Shown here in pieces: positions 45,101 to 53,715 of a stretch of 64,000 bases of DNA. Numbering within the stretch: position 1 is the first letter of the stretch; each line of letters opens with the position of its first letter. Both the position numbers and the translations under genes were made by a program. This DNA comes from Ahaetulla prasina (Eukaryota; Chordata; Lepidosauria; Squamata; Colubridae): the NCBI RefSeq assembly GCF_028640845.1, contig NC_080540.1, forward strand, positions 158,432,438-158,496,437. The letters run 5' to 3'. The notes under the pieces were generated by a model. It was not told the origin of the DNA and did no database searches. It was given only the letters and a program-made list of their open reading frames with translations.

Positions 45101-45268
45101 TTGTATGGTTCTAAGAGTAGAGGATACAGCAGCACAAACACAACACATATATCTGCAACTACCGGGATTTCTAGCAAAGGTGGCTCCGGAGGGATTTCTG
45201 TGAGTGGTAGCTATAACATCCAGAGCAGTGGAGGATACTCAGGGGATGATTACAGCAGTCATTTTTAG
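32198..45268 (+). CDS. Keratin B: complete divergent type II keratin, 646 aa
   Basis: Coding joins 32198-32791, 35511-35722, 38309-38369, 39420-39515, 40864-41028, 41151-41276, 43527-43747, 44203-44231, 44832-45268: 1938 nt plus stop, all GT..AG. The start ATG (AGCCATCATGAGC) opens MSRQCC. The head is Gly/Ser/His/Tyr-rich with a repeated SSxSLGG unit, then the type II H1 segment ([20 protein letters not shown]) and coil 1A ([11 protein letters not shown]). The rod ends near residue 492 in [18 protein letters not shown]. The tail (493-646) is Ser/Gly-rich with SPRS, TPRS, SPIS and SPTV sites and ends DDYSSHF. Exon lengths are those of the family, so the gene looks functional. Rod sequence is far from consensus: Pro474 in the helix-termination motif and Cys215, 317, 388 and 408. 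Numbered orthology is unresolved; a lineage-specific epithelial type II keratin is the best guess. Confidence 0.95.
32897..33142 (+). mobile_element. tRNA-derived SINE
   Basis: Head AGCCGTGGTGGCGCAGTGGT, 3' end AAGTGCTATTGCTATTGCTA; same family as 4768. Keratin B intron 1. Confidence 0.88.
33575..33764 (-). mobile_element. CORE-type tRNA-derived SINE, reverse
   Basis: AGTGACTGGCTCAAGGTCAC, CCATCTCCTGGTTTCCAGCC and CTGGTGCCTTAACTG are the reverse of the SINE head and core. Confidence 0.6.
33773..33909. mobile_element. hAT miniature element, family A
   Basis: 137 bp, CAGTGGTGGGATTCAGCC..GAATCCCACCACTG, perfect 8-bp target duplication CTCTTATC. Confidence 0.93.
33985..34341. mobile_element. 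Inverted-repeat DNA element, family D
   Basis: Ends ACAGGTAGTCCTCGACTTAC and GGACTGCCTGTA are inverted repeats; a second copy is at 51829. Probably TA-inserting, not proved. Confidence 0.65.
34795..34867. repeat. (CCTT)n microsatellite
   Basis: About 18 tetranucleotide units in keratin B intron 1. Confidence 0.97.
34985..35144 (+). mobile_element. CR1 3' tail running into (ATTCT)n
   Basis: CACCGCCCTGAGTCCTTCGG..CTATAAATAAAAAT directly followed by about 14 ATTCT units (35075-35144), then CCTT units. Confidence 0.9.
35195..35320. mobile_element. hAT miniature element
   Basis: 126 bp, CAGGGGTGTCAAACTC..GAGTTTGATGCCCCTG, target duplication CTCTAGAT/ATCTAGAT. About 190 bases before keratin B exon 2. 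Confidence 0.9.
35511..35722 (+). CDS. Keratin B exon 2
   Basis: 212 nt, one codon shorter than in keratin A. Acceptor CTCATTGCAG; weak donor GTAATC. It encodes [19 protein letters not shown] to MVEEFKS. Confidence 0.94.
35928..36048. mobile_element. Palindromic hAT miniature element
   Basis: 121 bp, CAGGGGTCTGCAAAG..TTTGCAGACCCCTG, target duplication CTGTAAGG/CTGTAGGG. Keratin B intron 2. Confidence 0.9.
36505..36592. mobile_element. Palindromic hAT miniature element
   Basis: 88 bp, CAGGGGACTGCAAACTTGG..TTGCAGACCCCTG, flanks ACTTAGGG/ACTTATGG. Confidence 0.87.
36601..37458. mobile_element. GC-rich hAT element
   Basis: 858 bp, CAGTGATGGCTAACCTTTT..GGTTCACCATCACGG, flanks ACTTATGG and ACTTAGGG. 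It contains (TG)n at 36641-36688 and many CATGCGC-type motifs; the several open frames inside are by-products of this composition. Confidence 0.8.
37792..38053 (+). mobile_element. CR1-tailed tRNA-derived SINE
   Basis: Head GGCCGTGGTGGCTCAGGCTG; 3' end GTAAGCCGCCCTGAGTCTTC with a poly(A) tail. Keratin B intron 2. Confidence 0.88.
38309..38369 (+). CDS. Keratin B exon 3
   Basis: 61 nt. Acceptor AACCTCAAG; non-consensus donor GTTAGA. It encodes [20 protein letters not shown]. Confidence 0.93.
38477..38750. mobile_element. hAT miniature element, family B
   Basis: 274 bp, CGGTGGTGGGTTTCAA..CTGAAATGCACCTCTG, target duplication GAATGTAG/GAATATAG. About 100 bases after exon 3 of keratin B. Confidence 0.88.
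39420..39515 (+). CDS. Keratin B exon 4
   Basis: 96 nt. Acceptor GCTTTGCAG, donor GTAAGG. It encodes [15 protein letters not shown] to FIRCVFQA. Too short and flanked too closely to stand out as a long ORF, but the family match is clear. Confidence 0.93.
40195..40430 (-). mobile_element. Unclassified interspersed repeat, family C
   Basis: TTTGTCACAACATCATATAA, AATAGGACAGGAACGGTAGG, GTGCGCTTATGCACGCCCC and CTTAGGAATGGGGTGAGGTC. Keratin B intron 4. Confidence 0.65.
40548..40840 (-). mobile_element. 5'-truncated L1 3' end, reverse
   Basis: Poly(T) at its left, then snake L1-type 3' UTR in reverse. Exact 18-bp target duplication CCCTTGCAACTTCTTCTT at 40530-40547 and 40841-40858. It ends 23 bases before keratin B exon 5. 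Confidence 0.88.
40864..41028 (+). CDS. Keratin B exon 5
   Basis: 165 nt. Acceptor CTTGACAG, donor GTAGGC. It encodes [20 protein letters not shown] to VNALYENK. Its pyrimidine tract is the right target duplication of an L1 insertion. Confidence 0.94.
41151..41276 (+). CDS. Keratin B exon 6
   Basis: 126 nt. Acceptor TGTATTTCAG, donor GTAAAA. It encodes [20 protein letters not shown] to VESTKKQ. Confidence 0.93.
41520..41655. mobile_element. hAT miniature element, family A, short form
   Basis: Same 137-bp type as 33773, starting CGGTGGTGGGATTCAGCC. Confidence 0.88.
41698..42044. mobile_element. hAT element, family A, long form
   Basis: 347 bp, CAGTGGTGGGATTCAAAT..GAATCCCACCACTG. It has the ends of the short form plus about 200 bp of interior (41740-41950) that the short form lacks. 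Confidence 0.88.
42340..42895 (+). mobile_element. CR1-like LINE 3' fragment
   Basis: Encodes [20 protein letters not shown] and TFKALHG, the conserved LINE C-terminus, with frameshifts; an (ATTT) stretch is at 42627-42660. Confidence 0.75.
43527..43747 (+). CDS. Keratin B exon 7
   Basis: 221 nt. Acceptor CTTTTCAAG, donor GTAAGT. It encodes [20 protein letters not shown] through the helix-termination motif, with CCC (Pro) at 43692-43694 where Ala is usual. Confidence 0.95.
44203..44231 (+). CDS. Keratin B exon 8
   Basis: 29 nt, two codons shorter than in keratin A, encoding ISNAPPVNI. Acceptor TTTCTCCACAG, donor GTAAGT. Confidence 0.9.
44284..44391. repeat. (GATA)n/(GATG)n microsatellite
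   Basis: Tetranucleotide runs in keratin B intron 8, with a GAGAGC stretch between. Confidence 0.93.
44392..44775 (-). mobile_element. CR1/L3-like LINE tail, reverse
   Basis: TTCTTTATTGGCGAAGTGTG, GGACACACAAGAAATTTGTC and TCAGTGTACATAAAAAGAAA in reverse. It lies only 57 bases before exon 9 of keratin B. Confidence 0.82.
44832..45268 (+). CDS. Keratin B exon 9 (tail and stop)
   Basis: Acceptor CATTCTTATAG after a C-rich tract. It encodes [17 protein letters not shown] to DDYSSHF and stops at TAG 45266-45268. Confidence 0.93.
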
Positions 45269-45339
45269 AACATGGCACAAACAACATCTCAACATTTTCC
45301 ACCTCATTGCGAGCAAAACCCGTATAACAAATTCTAAAA

Positions 45340-46323
45340 ATTAAAGCAAGAAAGGGAAAATTTCACCAAACTTCTGCAGGGGGGGAAGTTTTCCAGTAAG
45401 TTCCCTGTGTAAGAATAATGGCACAGTGGCACAGCTTTTCCAGTTTGCTTCTGAAACTCCTTGTTCCTGTCACTGCAGGGGATGAGATTAGCAATGGCAT
45501 TGGTAAGCACTTTTTTTTGGGGGGGGGACTCCACAAAACCCTAAATATCGAGTGTGTTTATGTGTGTGTGAAGGATATCTAGAATGATAAGAAGTCAGTT
45601 GGCCCTGTTAGGAAAAACATGGATAGGAACAGAGGTGGGGAAGGAAAGGGAAGACTTTCCAAACCAGTAGAGTTCTTCAGAAGATATTTTAAAAGGATTA
45701 ATCCAACAGCAGCAGGTGTATTCCCGCTAATATTCCCTATTTATATAAAGAAGCCTCATTTAATTACTCCCCTGCCCCCCTCCAAAATCAAAACCAGTAG
45801 CTTAGCACTTAGCAGAAATCCAATATTCCTTTGATAGTATATTCCCACAATTCCTAAGACAGCAGTTGATGTCTTTCAAATATATGTCCTTTTAACAGAG
45901 CTATGCATTACATCTCTCTCTGCGGTAACCCAATCGGTCCTTTCCTAGGAGTTCCAGGTATTGAGAATGTAAAGTAAAGTATAAGAATAACATCTGAATT
46001 ACACTTCAAATTTCTGATCCCATGCTTGTGGGTGAACACACGGCTATTGTCCAACTGTCTGCCATTACTACTGGGGATTTTTTTTTTTGTCTTGCATGTT
46101 TCGTGCTGTTGTTTCCAAACAAAATAGCATTTCCTTCTTTAGCTGTAAAAAAATCTGAGGTGTCCAAGAATGTTTAAAATGTACCACCTCTGATGGCGTC
46201 TTTGAACCATGAGAAGAAAAGAAAATGGCTTCCTATGTTTGAAATGAATGTGTGTGATGCTTCTCAAATTTGATTATACATTTAAATGCTACATACCTGA
46301 CCAATTAACTAAATCCGAATAAA
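45340..46323 (+). terminator. Candidate keratin B poly(A) signals
   Basis: A variant ATTAAA at 45340-45345, very near the stop, and a standard AATAAA at 46318-46323. Which is used cannot be told; the distal one gives a 3' UTR of normal keratin length. Confidence 0.35.
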
Positions 46324-47690
46324 TTACAGCTTTCCATACAAAAAGCAATACTTGGAGGTGACAGTAACACCTGAGGTTTTGGGGCCACATAATTCAAGAT
46401 TCTTTTTTTTTTTTTTTTTTGGAAAGCAGAAACCAAACAGTGGAAATAGTTATTTGAATATGTATTCTACGAGCAGCTTTGCTGAATTTCTTGGCATGAA
46501 AAATCCTTTGTTCTTAGGTGTTAAACCTAGCAGAGGCTTAGCCCATATTTATTTAACTTTCTTATGCTTAAAAAAAGTTTATGAAAAAAAATCATTTCTG
46601 GGACATTTTGCAAGGTTTCCCTGCAGGAATCCTAGGGAGTTAAAGTGGCTGCAGCAATGCGCCTGGATACTACGCTAAAATCAGAGCCAGAATTCTATTA
46701 AGAACTCAAGGAAAAGCAAACAGAATGTGGGGAGGTTGTGAACATGAACGGTGCAAAGATCAATTGTGTGTAGCCTTTTGGAGCAACCGTTCATCTTTTT
46801 AGGTTTAGGTGACAATGTTGGTTTTAAGGATGTAGACTGGGTTCTACGAATAGCTACTCTGGTCGAACAATATCTTTTAAAAGTATTTTTACTCTGCGGA
46901 AAGAATGAACTGTTCTTGTTTCTAAGAGATACAGGTGTGAATTGCATTAGCACTCTTTCCTTATGTTGTTATTGTCCATTTACAAACTGCCATTATAGCC
47001 ACTGCACAGGTCACTTCCTGTCCTTTCCCATATTAGTTAGTAATATGCATTAACACATAGATGCATTGATTAAATCACAGTGCAGGAAAAAAATTTTTTG
47101 GAGATGGGTTTATGTGTATTCTGCTCATAAAATTGTGTCCCCTCCCCCTTTTTCTGCTGCATGCAAGTTAGAGCTGGCCTGCATTTTAAAGAAAACGTTC
47201 TTCCACAGTCTGAACCAACCAAAATTGTCATGCTCTTGTGTTACATGTTGAGATGAGGAAGGCAAGTGCTACTCTTTGCTTGAGAATGTGCCTTAATTCA
47301 TTCAATAATTAATTCTATGCTCTATTTATCTAAAGAAATAAATTCTTCTTGCTTTTCTGAATAAAATACTCTTTCTGGCTTCAAGATTTTCTTATCAGCA
47401 TTTATAATTGGCAGTGGATATTGGACCAAGGTCAAAACAGAGTAAATAACAGAAGAATTCAAGACTTTCCTGTCAGAAGCCCCATTTGTTTCCCATATGC
47501 ATCACCGAAAGTTTTTGTACAACTATGCTTGTATTGCATTTGTGAATAAAGCTGAGCCTTTTTTTTTTTTTTTAAGAAATGGGAAATGGCACCGAGATCA
47601 TTCACATCAATCAATCAATGCTTGGTGTGCATGTCAAAATACATGCTCTGGAAAATGCTATGAAGCAACTTGTATCTCACAAAATGGTGC
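45400..47690. other. No feature recognised
   Basis: Low-repeat region after keratin B; may include its long 3' UTR. T-run at 46401-46420. Confidence 0.4.
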
Positions 47691-47761
47691 ATGATACTAT
47701 ATATATATATATTGATAGGAAAAAGCCTACTTAATCTCTCCCCGGTACAGCTGACAAAGCG

Positions 47762-47850
47762 AGGAGAACCTGTGGCTTAGAGGTTAATACATCTGCCTAA
47801 TATGCAAGCAAGCCCAGGTTTGAATCCCAGAAGGGTATGGCTAGCAGATG
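47762..47850 (+). mobile_element. tRNA-derived SINE head
   Basis: CCTGTGGCTTAGAGGTTAAT and CCAGGTTTGAATCCCAG are A- and B-box-like. No clover-leaf 3' half, so not a tRNA gene. Confidence 0.6.
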
Positions 47851-48002
47851 AGAACTAAATAGATCTATACTAGTCTCTCTTGTCAGTAAATATAAATTTA
47901 ACACTATATACATACATACACAGACACATATGCACACACCATACTGCATTTTCCCGTGTGAAACATTGTGGGAAGGACACATAAACAAAATTCATACTAA
48001 TG

Positions 48003-48440
48003 AAAAATGAATCATAGAATAATAGGGCTGGAAGGGACTTAGAGGTAGTCCAATTATCTGCCCAAGGCAGAAGACTTTATTCCATCTGGGACAAATGGCT
48101 GTCCAATCTTTTCTTGACAACCTCCAGCGATGGAGCACCCACAACTCCAGAAAACAGGCTATTCCACTGATTAATTATACTCACTGTCAGGGACTTTCTC
48201 TTTAGTTCCAGATTGGACTTCTCTTTAACCAGCTTCCACCCATTGCTCCTTGTCCTGCCTTTAGGTTCTGTGGAAAATAAATTGACCCCCCCCCTCATCT
48301 CTGTGACAGCCCCTCAAATACTGGAAGACAGCTATCATGTCACCTCTAATCCTTCTCTTTGTTAAGCTAAACCTACCCAGCTCCCTTCATCTTATGACTT
48401 ATCCTGAAGACCCCTTGTTATCTTTGTTGCTGTTCTCTGC
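48003..48440 (-). mobile_element. CR1-type LINE 3' end, reverse
   Basis: Minus frame from 48298 encodes [20 protein letters not shown] and LTVSIINQWNSLFSGVVGAP. Confidence 0.85.
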
Positions 48441-48589
48441 ACTCTTCCTAGGATCTCTGCCTCTTTATTTTATCATGGAGACCAAAAGTGGATGGATCAG
48501 CTTTGAAGCATGCTGGTTCAAGATTCCCTGCATCAAACACAAGCTTGGTGAGATAATTAGAACCCCATTCACGACTTCATGATTCGGAT

Positions 48590-49133
48590 GTGCTTACCAG
48601 CAGACCAATGAAACTGGACTGTGTCCTGGAAATCGTGACTTAAAACGCCAGCAAACAAGTCAAAGAACATTTTGAACAACTTTGCAACAACTAGCAATAC
48701 TTAGCACCATCTAGTGGGAGACAGAGGACTCACATAGACAACTTACAGAAAAAATGATTTAAATTAAATCTCATATATAGTCCTCCCTTGATTTAAAAAA
48801 TCTGCCATTTATCTTTTTAATCTTACCCCTTACATTTTTCTGTTCCTCTGAATTTTTTAAATTCAGTTTTATTCATGATATCTATAGGTCTCTTCTCTAT
48901 TTCCTTTTTTTTTCTTTTCCTACTTTTCTTTCCGTTTTTTTCCTCTTGATTACGTTTGTAAATATTTAGTAAAGTAAAAAAAGAAAAAAGAATTGTAATG
49001 AATTGTCGCTAAAATGTGAACATCTCTAAGCCTAGGAATAGCTGCCATTAACCATACGGAAAATGTTTCTGGATGGTGCTTGTAAGGTTGGGTGTTCTGA
49101 TTTCTAAAGCTGTCACTTTATGGACCTAATGAC
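48590..49133. other. No feature recognised
   Basis: AT-rich intergenic DNA. Confidence 0.4.
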
Positions 49134-49141
49134 CTCTAGAT

Positions 49142-49928
49142 CAGCGGTCACCAACTGGTGGTCCATGGACCACTGGTGGTCCGTGAGAAAAATTTGGTGG
49201 TCCCCAGAAAAAATATTTGCATTTTATATATTGCACTAAATCGGGGGTCCTCAAATTATGGCCTCTGGGCCGGATACGTGCAATGAATGTTTGTGTTGCT
49301 GCAGAGAGTTTCCCCTTTGTGGTCTTTTTGTGCGGGTCGGAGAGGGGCAGAAATTCTGACTTGGGGTCTGTTTCAGCCTCCTAGTGTGGGGCTTTGGGTG
49401 AAAGCTTGAGGGAAATGCCACTGGTGGCGAAGAGCCGGAAGGCCTTGTTCTAGTGGGACTGCATCATGGCCTGGAACTGGCTGACCATCTCAGCCCGCTG
49501 AGCCTCCAGGGGCCAGTACCTGGCCTTGCACTCCCGCAGGTCATCCCTCTGCTTGGAAAGCCTATGCTTCTAGTCCTCAGTGAGGTGCTTCTGCTGAGCC
49601 ACCTTCTTGGTCAGATCCAATTTGAACTGAGCCAGCTGTTTTGCCAACTCTTTCTCATGGTGGCTGCTGAGCTCCAGCGACTGCTTCCTGTTGGGGCCCT
49701 AAGAAGCCCGGATGGGCAGGCAAGGAGTGGCTGGCAGGGGAGGGGTGAGTAGATGCCAGTGAGATGCCCCTCGATGTGAGTGACATCAATTTGGCCATAC
49801 CTACCCAGCCACATGACCATCTTGCCACGCTCACCCAGCTGGTCATTAGGCAGATCATATTAGTGATCCATGGGATTTAAAATTATGATTTTAGTGGTCC
49901 CTGAGGTCCGAAAGGTTGGGGACCCCTG
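49142..49928 (-). mobile_element. hAT element carrying a coiled-coil exon remnant
   Basis: 787 bp, CAGCGGTCACCAACTGG..GGTTGGGGACCCCTG, perfect 8-bp target duplication CTCTAGAT (49134 and 49929). A second hAT-like start (GGGGTCCTCAAATTATGGCC) occurs inside at 49246, so the element may be composite. Confidence 0.9.
49400..49706 (-). pseudogene. Captured coiled-coil coding exon (decayed)
   Basis: Inside the hAT at 49142. Read on the minus strand, an acceptor-like CTTCTTAG is followed by RKQSLELSSHHEKELAKQLA, FKLDLTKKVAQQKHLTED, KHRLSKQRDDLRECKARYW, and FQAMMQSH-NKAFRLFATSG. The composition is that of a coiled-coil protein. Two TAG stops interrupt the frame (49572-49570 and 49452-49450), and a third near 49382 may be the original end. 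I do not recognise the parent gene. It could also be a processed pseudogene fragment later flanked by hAT ends. Confidence 0.65.
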
Positions 49929-50127
49929 CTCTAGATGGCAGCTAAACTTAGCTGCAAGGTAAAAATGGAATCTGGACATGTGAAAGGGGTTTTCAGGTGT
50001 GGAGTGCTCTAAGTCTACAAAGTTCTGGACCTAGTGAATAATGGAGCTGTCAGTCAATTGACCACTAGATGGCACCAAAGAGACAGAATGTTTGTATCTC
50101 TTGACTTCCTCCAGATTTCTGAATAGT

Positions 50128-50390
50128 TGTTTTTTTTAATTTGCATTTATATCCCGCCCTTCTCCGAAGACTCAGGGCGGCTTACACTATGTTAGCAATA
50201 GTCTTTATCCATTTGTATATTATATACAAAGTCAACTTATTGCCCCCAACAATCTGGGTCCTCATTTTACCTACCTTATAAAGGATGGAAGGCTGAGTCA
50301 ACCTTGGGCTGGTGGGACTTGAACCTGCAAGTAATTGCAAGCAGCTGTGTTTATAACAGACTGTCTTACCAGCCTGAGCCACCAGAGGTC
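50128..50390 (-). mobile_element. CR1-tailed tRNA-derived SINE, reverse
   Basis: TTTGCATTTATATCCCGCCC..GAGCCACCAGAGGTCC, same family as 13662. Confidence 0.87.
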
Positions 50391-50671
50391 CTTAGTGATG
50401 CAGTGGCTGGATCAAATGGTTTATATTTTAATATGCTGCTATACTACTCCAGCTTTGTCTCACTCTGAACAGCAGTAGTAGTTTGCAAGCCTCAATGGCT
50501 GGATTGACACATCATATAAGTTCTCATCCATATGGCCTGCTTACCATTACCTGAAGTTGTCCCACTTACACCAATTTCAGAGGTTGCGGACTTCACAATG
50601 GAGCATCCCTCTTGTAGACAGCCCACAGCCAAGACAGGATGAAGCCAATCCAAAGCATCCAAGGTTAAAGT

Positions 50672-50998
50672 CAGAGGCGGTATTCAGTAGGTTCTGACCG
50701 GTTCTGGAGAACTGGTAGCAAAAACTTTGAGTAGTTCAGAGAACCAGTAAATACCACCTCTGACTGGCCCCATCCTCATCTATTGTCTGCCCCCTGAGTC
50801 CCAGCTGATTGGGAGGAAATGGGGATTTTGTAGTAACCTTCCCCTAGAGTGGGGAGAGAATGGAGATTTTACAGTATCCTTCCCTGCCATGCCCACCAAG
50901 CCACATCTACCAAGCCATGCCACGACTACTAAGCCATGCCACAACCATCAAGCCACACCTGCAGAACCGGTAGTAAAAAAATTTGAATCTCACCAATG
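50672..50998. mobile_element. hAT miniature element, family B
   Basis: 327 bp, CAGAGGCGGTATTCAG..GAATCTCACCAATG, perfect 8-bp target duplication GTTAAAGT. Confidence 0.9.
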
Positions 50999-51422
50999 GT
51001 TAAAGTGTTTATTTACTGACAATAGCTGAAACTTCTATAGGGATATTCTTAACTGATTCTTGTGTCAATCTAGGATGCCCAAACCACCGCTGATCATTTA
51101 GAAAAGCAGGAGAAAGAAAACAAAACAAAGACAGCTCTGTGTTGAAGCCATATTGATATCTGGTTATGCTGAACGCTGGAATTATTATTATTTTTTTTTA
51201 AAAAATCTGTTAAAAGAACTGACGGTGTATTGAGAAAGGAAATCCCCACCACGCACTTATAGAAGTGCAAGACTAATGTCTTTTGAATTACACTTTCAAT
51301 TTTGTGCATTAATCCAGGAATGTGCTAGTCAATTTAGGGGTTACTGAATGTTTTTTAATTAGGTGGTAAAATGCAAAAAAAAAGAGAAAAAAAATAAACA
51401 AAGGGCACCTACAGAGGAGAAG

Positions 51423-51458
51423 GATACTACACTTGATCTTAGCCAAAAGGCCGAGAAG
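51423..51458 (-). pseudogene. U2 snRNA 5' fragment
   Basis: Minus strand reads CTTCTCGGCCTTTTGGCTAA then GATCAAGTGTAGTATC, matching the conserved U2 snRNA 5' end (about nt 5-40) without a mismatch as I recall it. The sequence then leaves U2. Far too short to be functional. Confidence 0.85.
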
Positions 51459-51560
51459 GAAAAAGGAAGACAAGAGGGTGATTATTCACTCAAGAAAGGA
51501 AATCTAATTGGAATATAGAAGCTAAAATAAAATAAATATGATCTCCCCAATTAACAGAAA

Positions 51561-51765
51561 AGAGCCACGGTGGTGCAGTGGTTAGAGTGCAGTACTGCAG
51601 GCTACTTCTGCTGCCTGCCAGCTGCCTATAATTTGGCAGTTCAAATCTTACCAGGCTCAAGGTTGACTCAGCCTTCCATCCTTCTGAGGCGGGTAAAATG
51701 AGGACCCAGATTGTTGGGGGCAATAGGCTGGCTCTGTAAACCATTTAGAAAGAGCTGTAAAGGGG
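51561..51765 (+). mobile_element. tRNA-derived SINE, 3' truncated
   Basis: AGAGCCACGGTGGTGCAGTG..; same family as 4768. Confidence 0.85.
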
Positions 51766-51828
51766 AGTCATCTATTTTTCTAGGGAAAGCCCACTTTGCT
51801 GAATAGAGGTTGACAAATATATTTGATA

Positions 51829-52191
51829 TAGGTAGTCCTCCACTTACAACAGTTCACTTAGTGACCATTCAAAGTTACAATGGCATTGAAAAAAATGACT
51901 TATGACTATTTTTCACACTTATGACCTTTGTAGCATCCCCATGATCACGTGATCAAAATTCAGACGCTTAGCAACTGGTTCATACTTATGACCATTGCTA
52001 TGTCCCAAGGTCATGTGATCCCTTTTCGCGAACCTAACAATTCTGTTATTAACTTATCAACTGATGCGATTCACTTTACAACTATTGGTAAGAAAGGTTG
52101 TAAAATGGGGGCAGAATTCACTGAACAAATGTCTCACTTAACCACAGAAATTTTGGGCTCAATTGTGGTTGTATGTTGAGGACTGTCTGTA
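51829..52191. mobile_element. Inverted-repeat DNA element, family D
   Basis: ATAGGTAGTCCTCCACTTAC..GAGGACTGTCTGTAC; second copy of the 33985 element. Confidence 0.65.
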
Positions 52192-52570
52192 CTTCGATGT
52201 GAGCGCTGCTAATCGAAGTAGGTGCTGAACTCAACACCAAATATGGTCTCAAGGGAATCGGGTTCGGAAATAAACCCTGTCAAGTTAAGCCTTACTTTTA
52301 TATTCGGTGGCTGGTTCAAGTTTCCCCACAGTAAAATGAATGAATGTGTGCCAAGCTTCTTTTGATAGGCTCATCCAAATATTTACTAAGGAGGCAGGGC
52401 TCAAAATGCAATTTTTTCTCTCTCTGCTTGCCTCATTCTACCTCCCTTAGCCAATTTGCTTCTGCTAATTCCTGGTGGCATGGAGTTCAATATTCAAGCT
52501 TAGAAGGCTCCAACCCGAGATTCAAATACAGCTCAGATGTCAATCATTTCTTACACAAACTATAATAGCC
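52192..52570. other. No feature recognised
   Basis: Intergenic. Confidence 0.4.
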
Positions 52571-52573
52571 CCT

Positions 52574-53545
52574 TTTATTTATTTATTTATTTTATTTTAT
52601 TAAATTTTTATACCGCCCTTCTCCCGAAGGACTCGGGACGGTGTACAGCCAAAGATAAAACACGAAATATATACAATTAAAACATTTAAAACCTAGCAAA
52701 TTACAAAAAGGCTGATAATTAAAAATTTAGTTTTAAAATTTTAGAAATATTAATAAAACCCCGAATTAAAATTTAACACTATTATGCCAGTCCCGCTTGA
52801 ATAAATAGGTGTGTTTTTAGCTCATGACGGAAGGTCCGAAGATCAGGCACTTGACGTAAGCCAGGGGAAGTTCGTTCCAGAGTGTCGATGCCCCCACAGA
52901 GAAGGCCTTACTCCTGGGGGCCGCCAGCTGACACTGTTTGGCGGACGGCACCCTGAGGAGACCCTCTCTGTGAGAGCGTACAGATCGGTGAGAGGCATAA
53001 GGTAACAGCAGGCGGTCTCGTAAGTACCCGGGTCCTAAGCCATGGAGCGCTTTGAAGGTGGTAACCAAAATCTTGAAGTGCACCCGAAAAACCACAGGAA
53101 GCCAGTGCAGGTTACGAGTAGTGGTGTTACGTGGGAGCCACGAGCGGCTCCCGTTACCACTCGCGCAGCCGCATTCTGGACTAACTGTAGCCTCTGGGTG
53201 CACCGCAAGGGCAGCCCCATGTAGAGAGCATTGCAGTAATCCAACCTAGATGTAACCAGAGCGTGAGTGACCGTGCATAAGGCATCCCGGTCAAGGAAGG
53301 GACGCAACTGGCGGACCAAGCGAACTTGGTAAAAGGCCCTCCTGGAGACGGCTGCCAGATGTTCATCAAAGGACAGCCGTCCATCCAGGAGGACACTCAA
53401 GTTGCGAACCACCTCCTTTGGGGCCACTAACTCGCCCCCAACAGTCAGCCACGGATGCAGCTGACTGTACCGGGGTGCCGGCATCCACAGCCACTCCGTC
53501 TTGGAGGGATTGAGCTTGAGTCTGTTTCTCCCCATCCAGACCCGT
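52574..53545 (-). mobile_element. CR1 LINE 3' half, reverse, longest copy
   Basis: Minus frame 53535-53035 encodes the end of the reverse transcriptase (LKLNPSKTEWLW, LVTSRLDYCNALYMG, LQLVQNAAARV), then frameshifts into HFKILVTTFKALHGLGPGYL and FSVGASTLWNELP. It ends at ACCGCCCTTCTCCCGAAGG and an (ATTT)n tail at 52575-52600. Inactive: 5'-truncated and frameshifted. Confidence 0.93.
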
Positions 53546-53715
53546 ACAGCTTTCTCCCCATCCAGACCCCTTAATGCTATTATAGTTATTCAGCTATTAT
53601 ATGCTGGGGGGAAAAATCAGCTACTGCAAATTCTGTATAAAGCAGTGCCCACCTTCAAAGCCTGCATCCCTTTCCCATGCCCTTACCTTACAGTAGAACG
53701 AGAACTGCTCATTCT

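Noticed and set aside
47762..47850. Possible tRNA gene
   Set aside because: A and B boxes only, with no acceptor or anticodon stems that pair; a SINE head.
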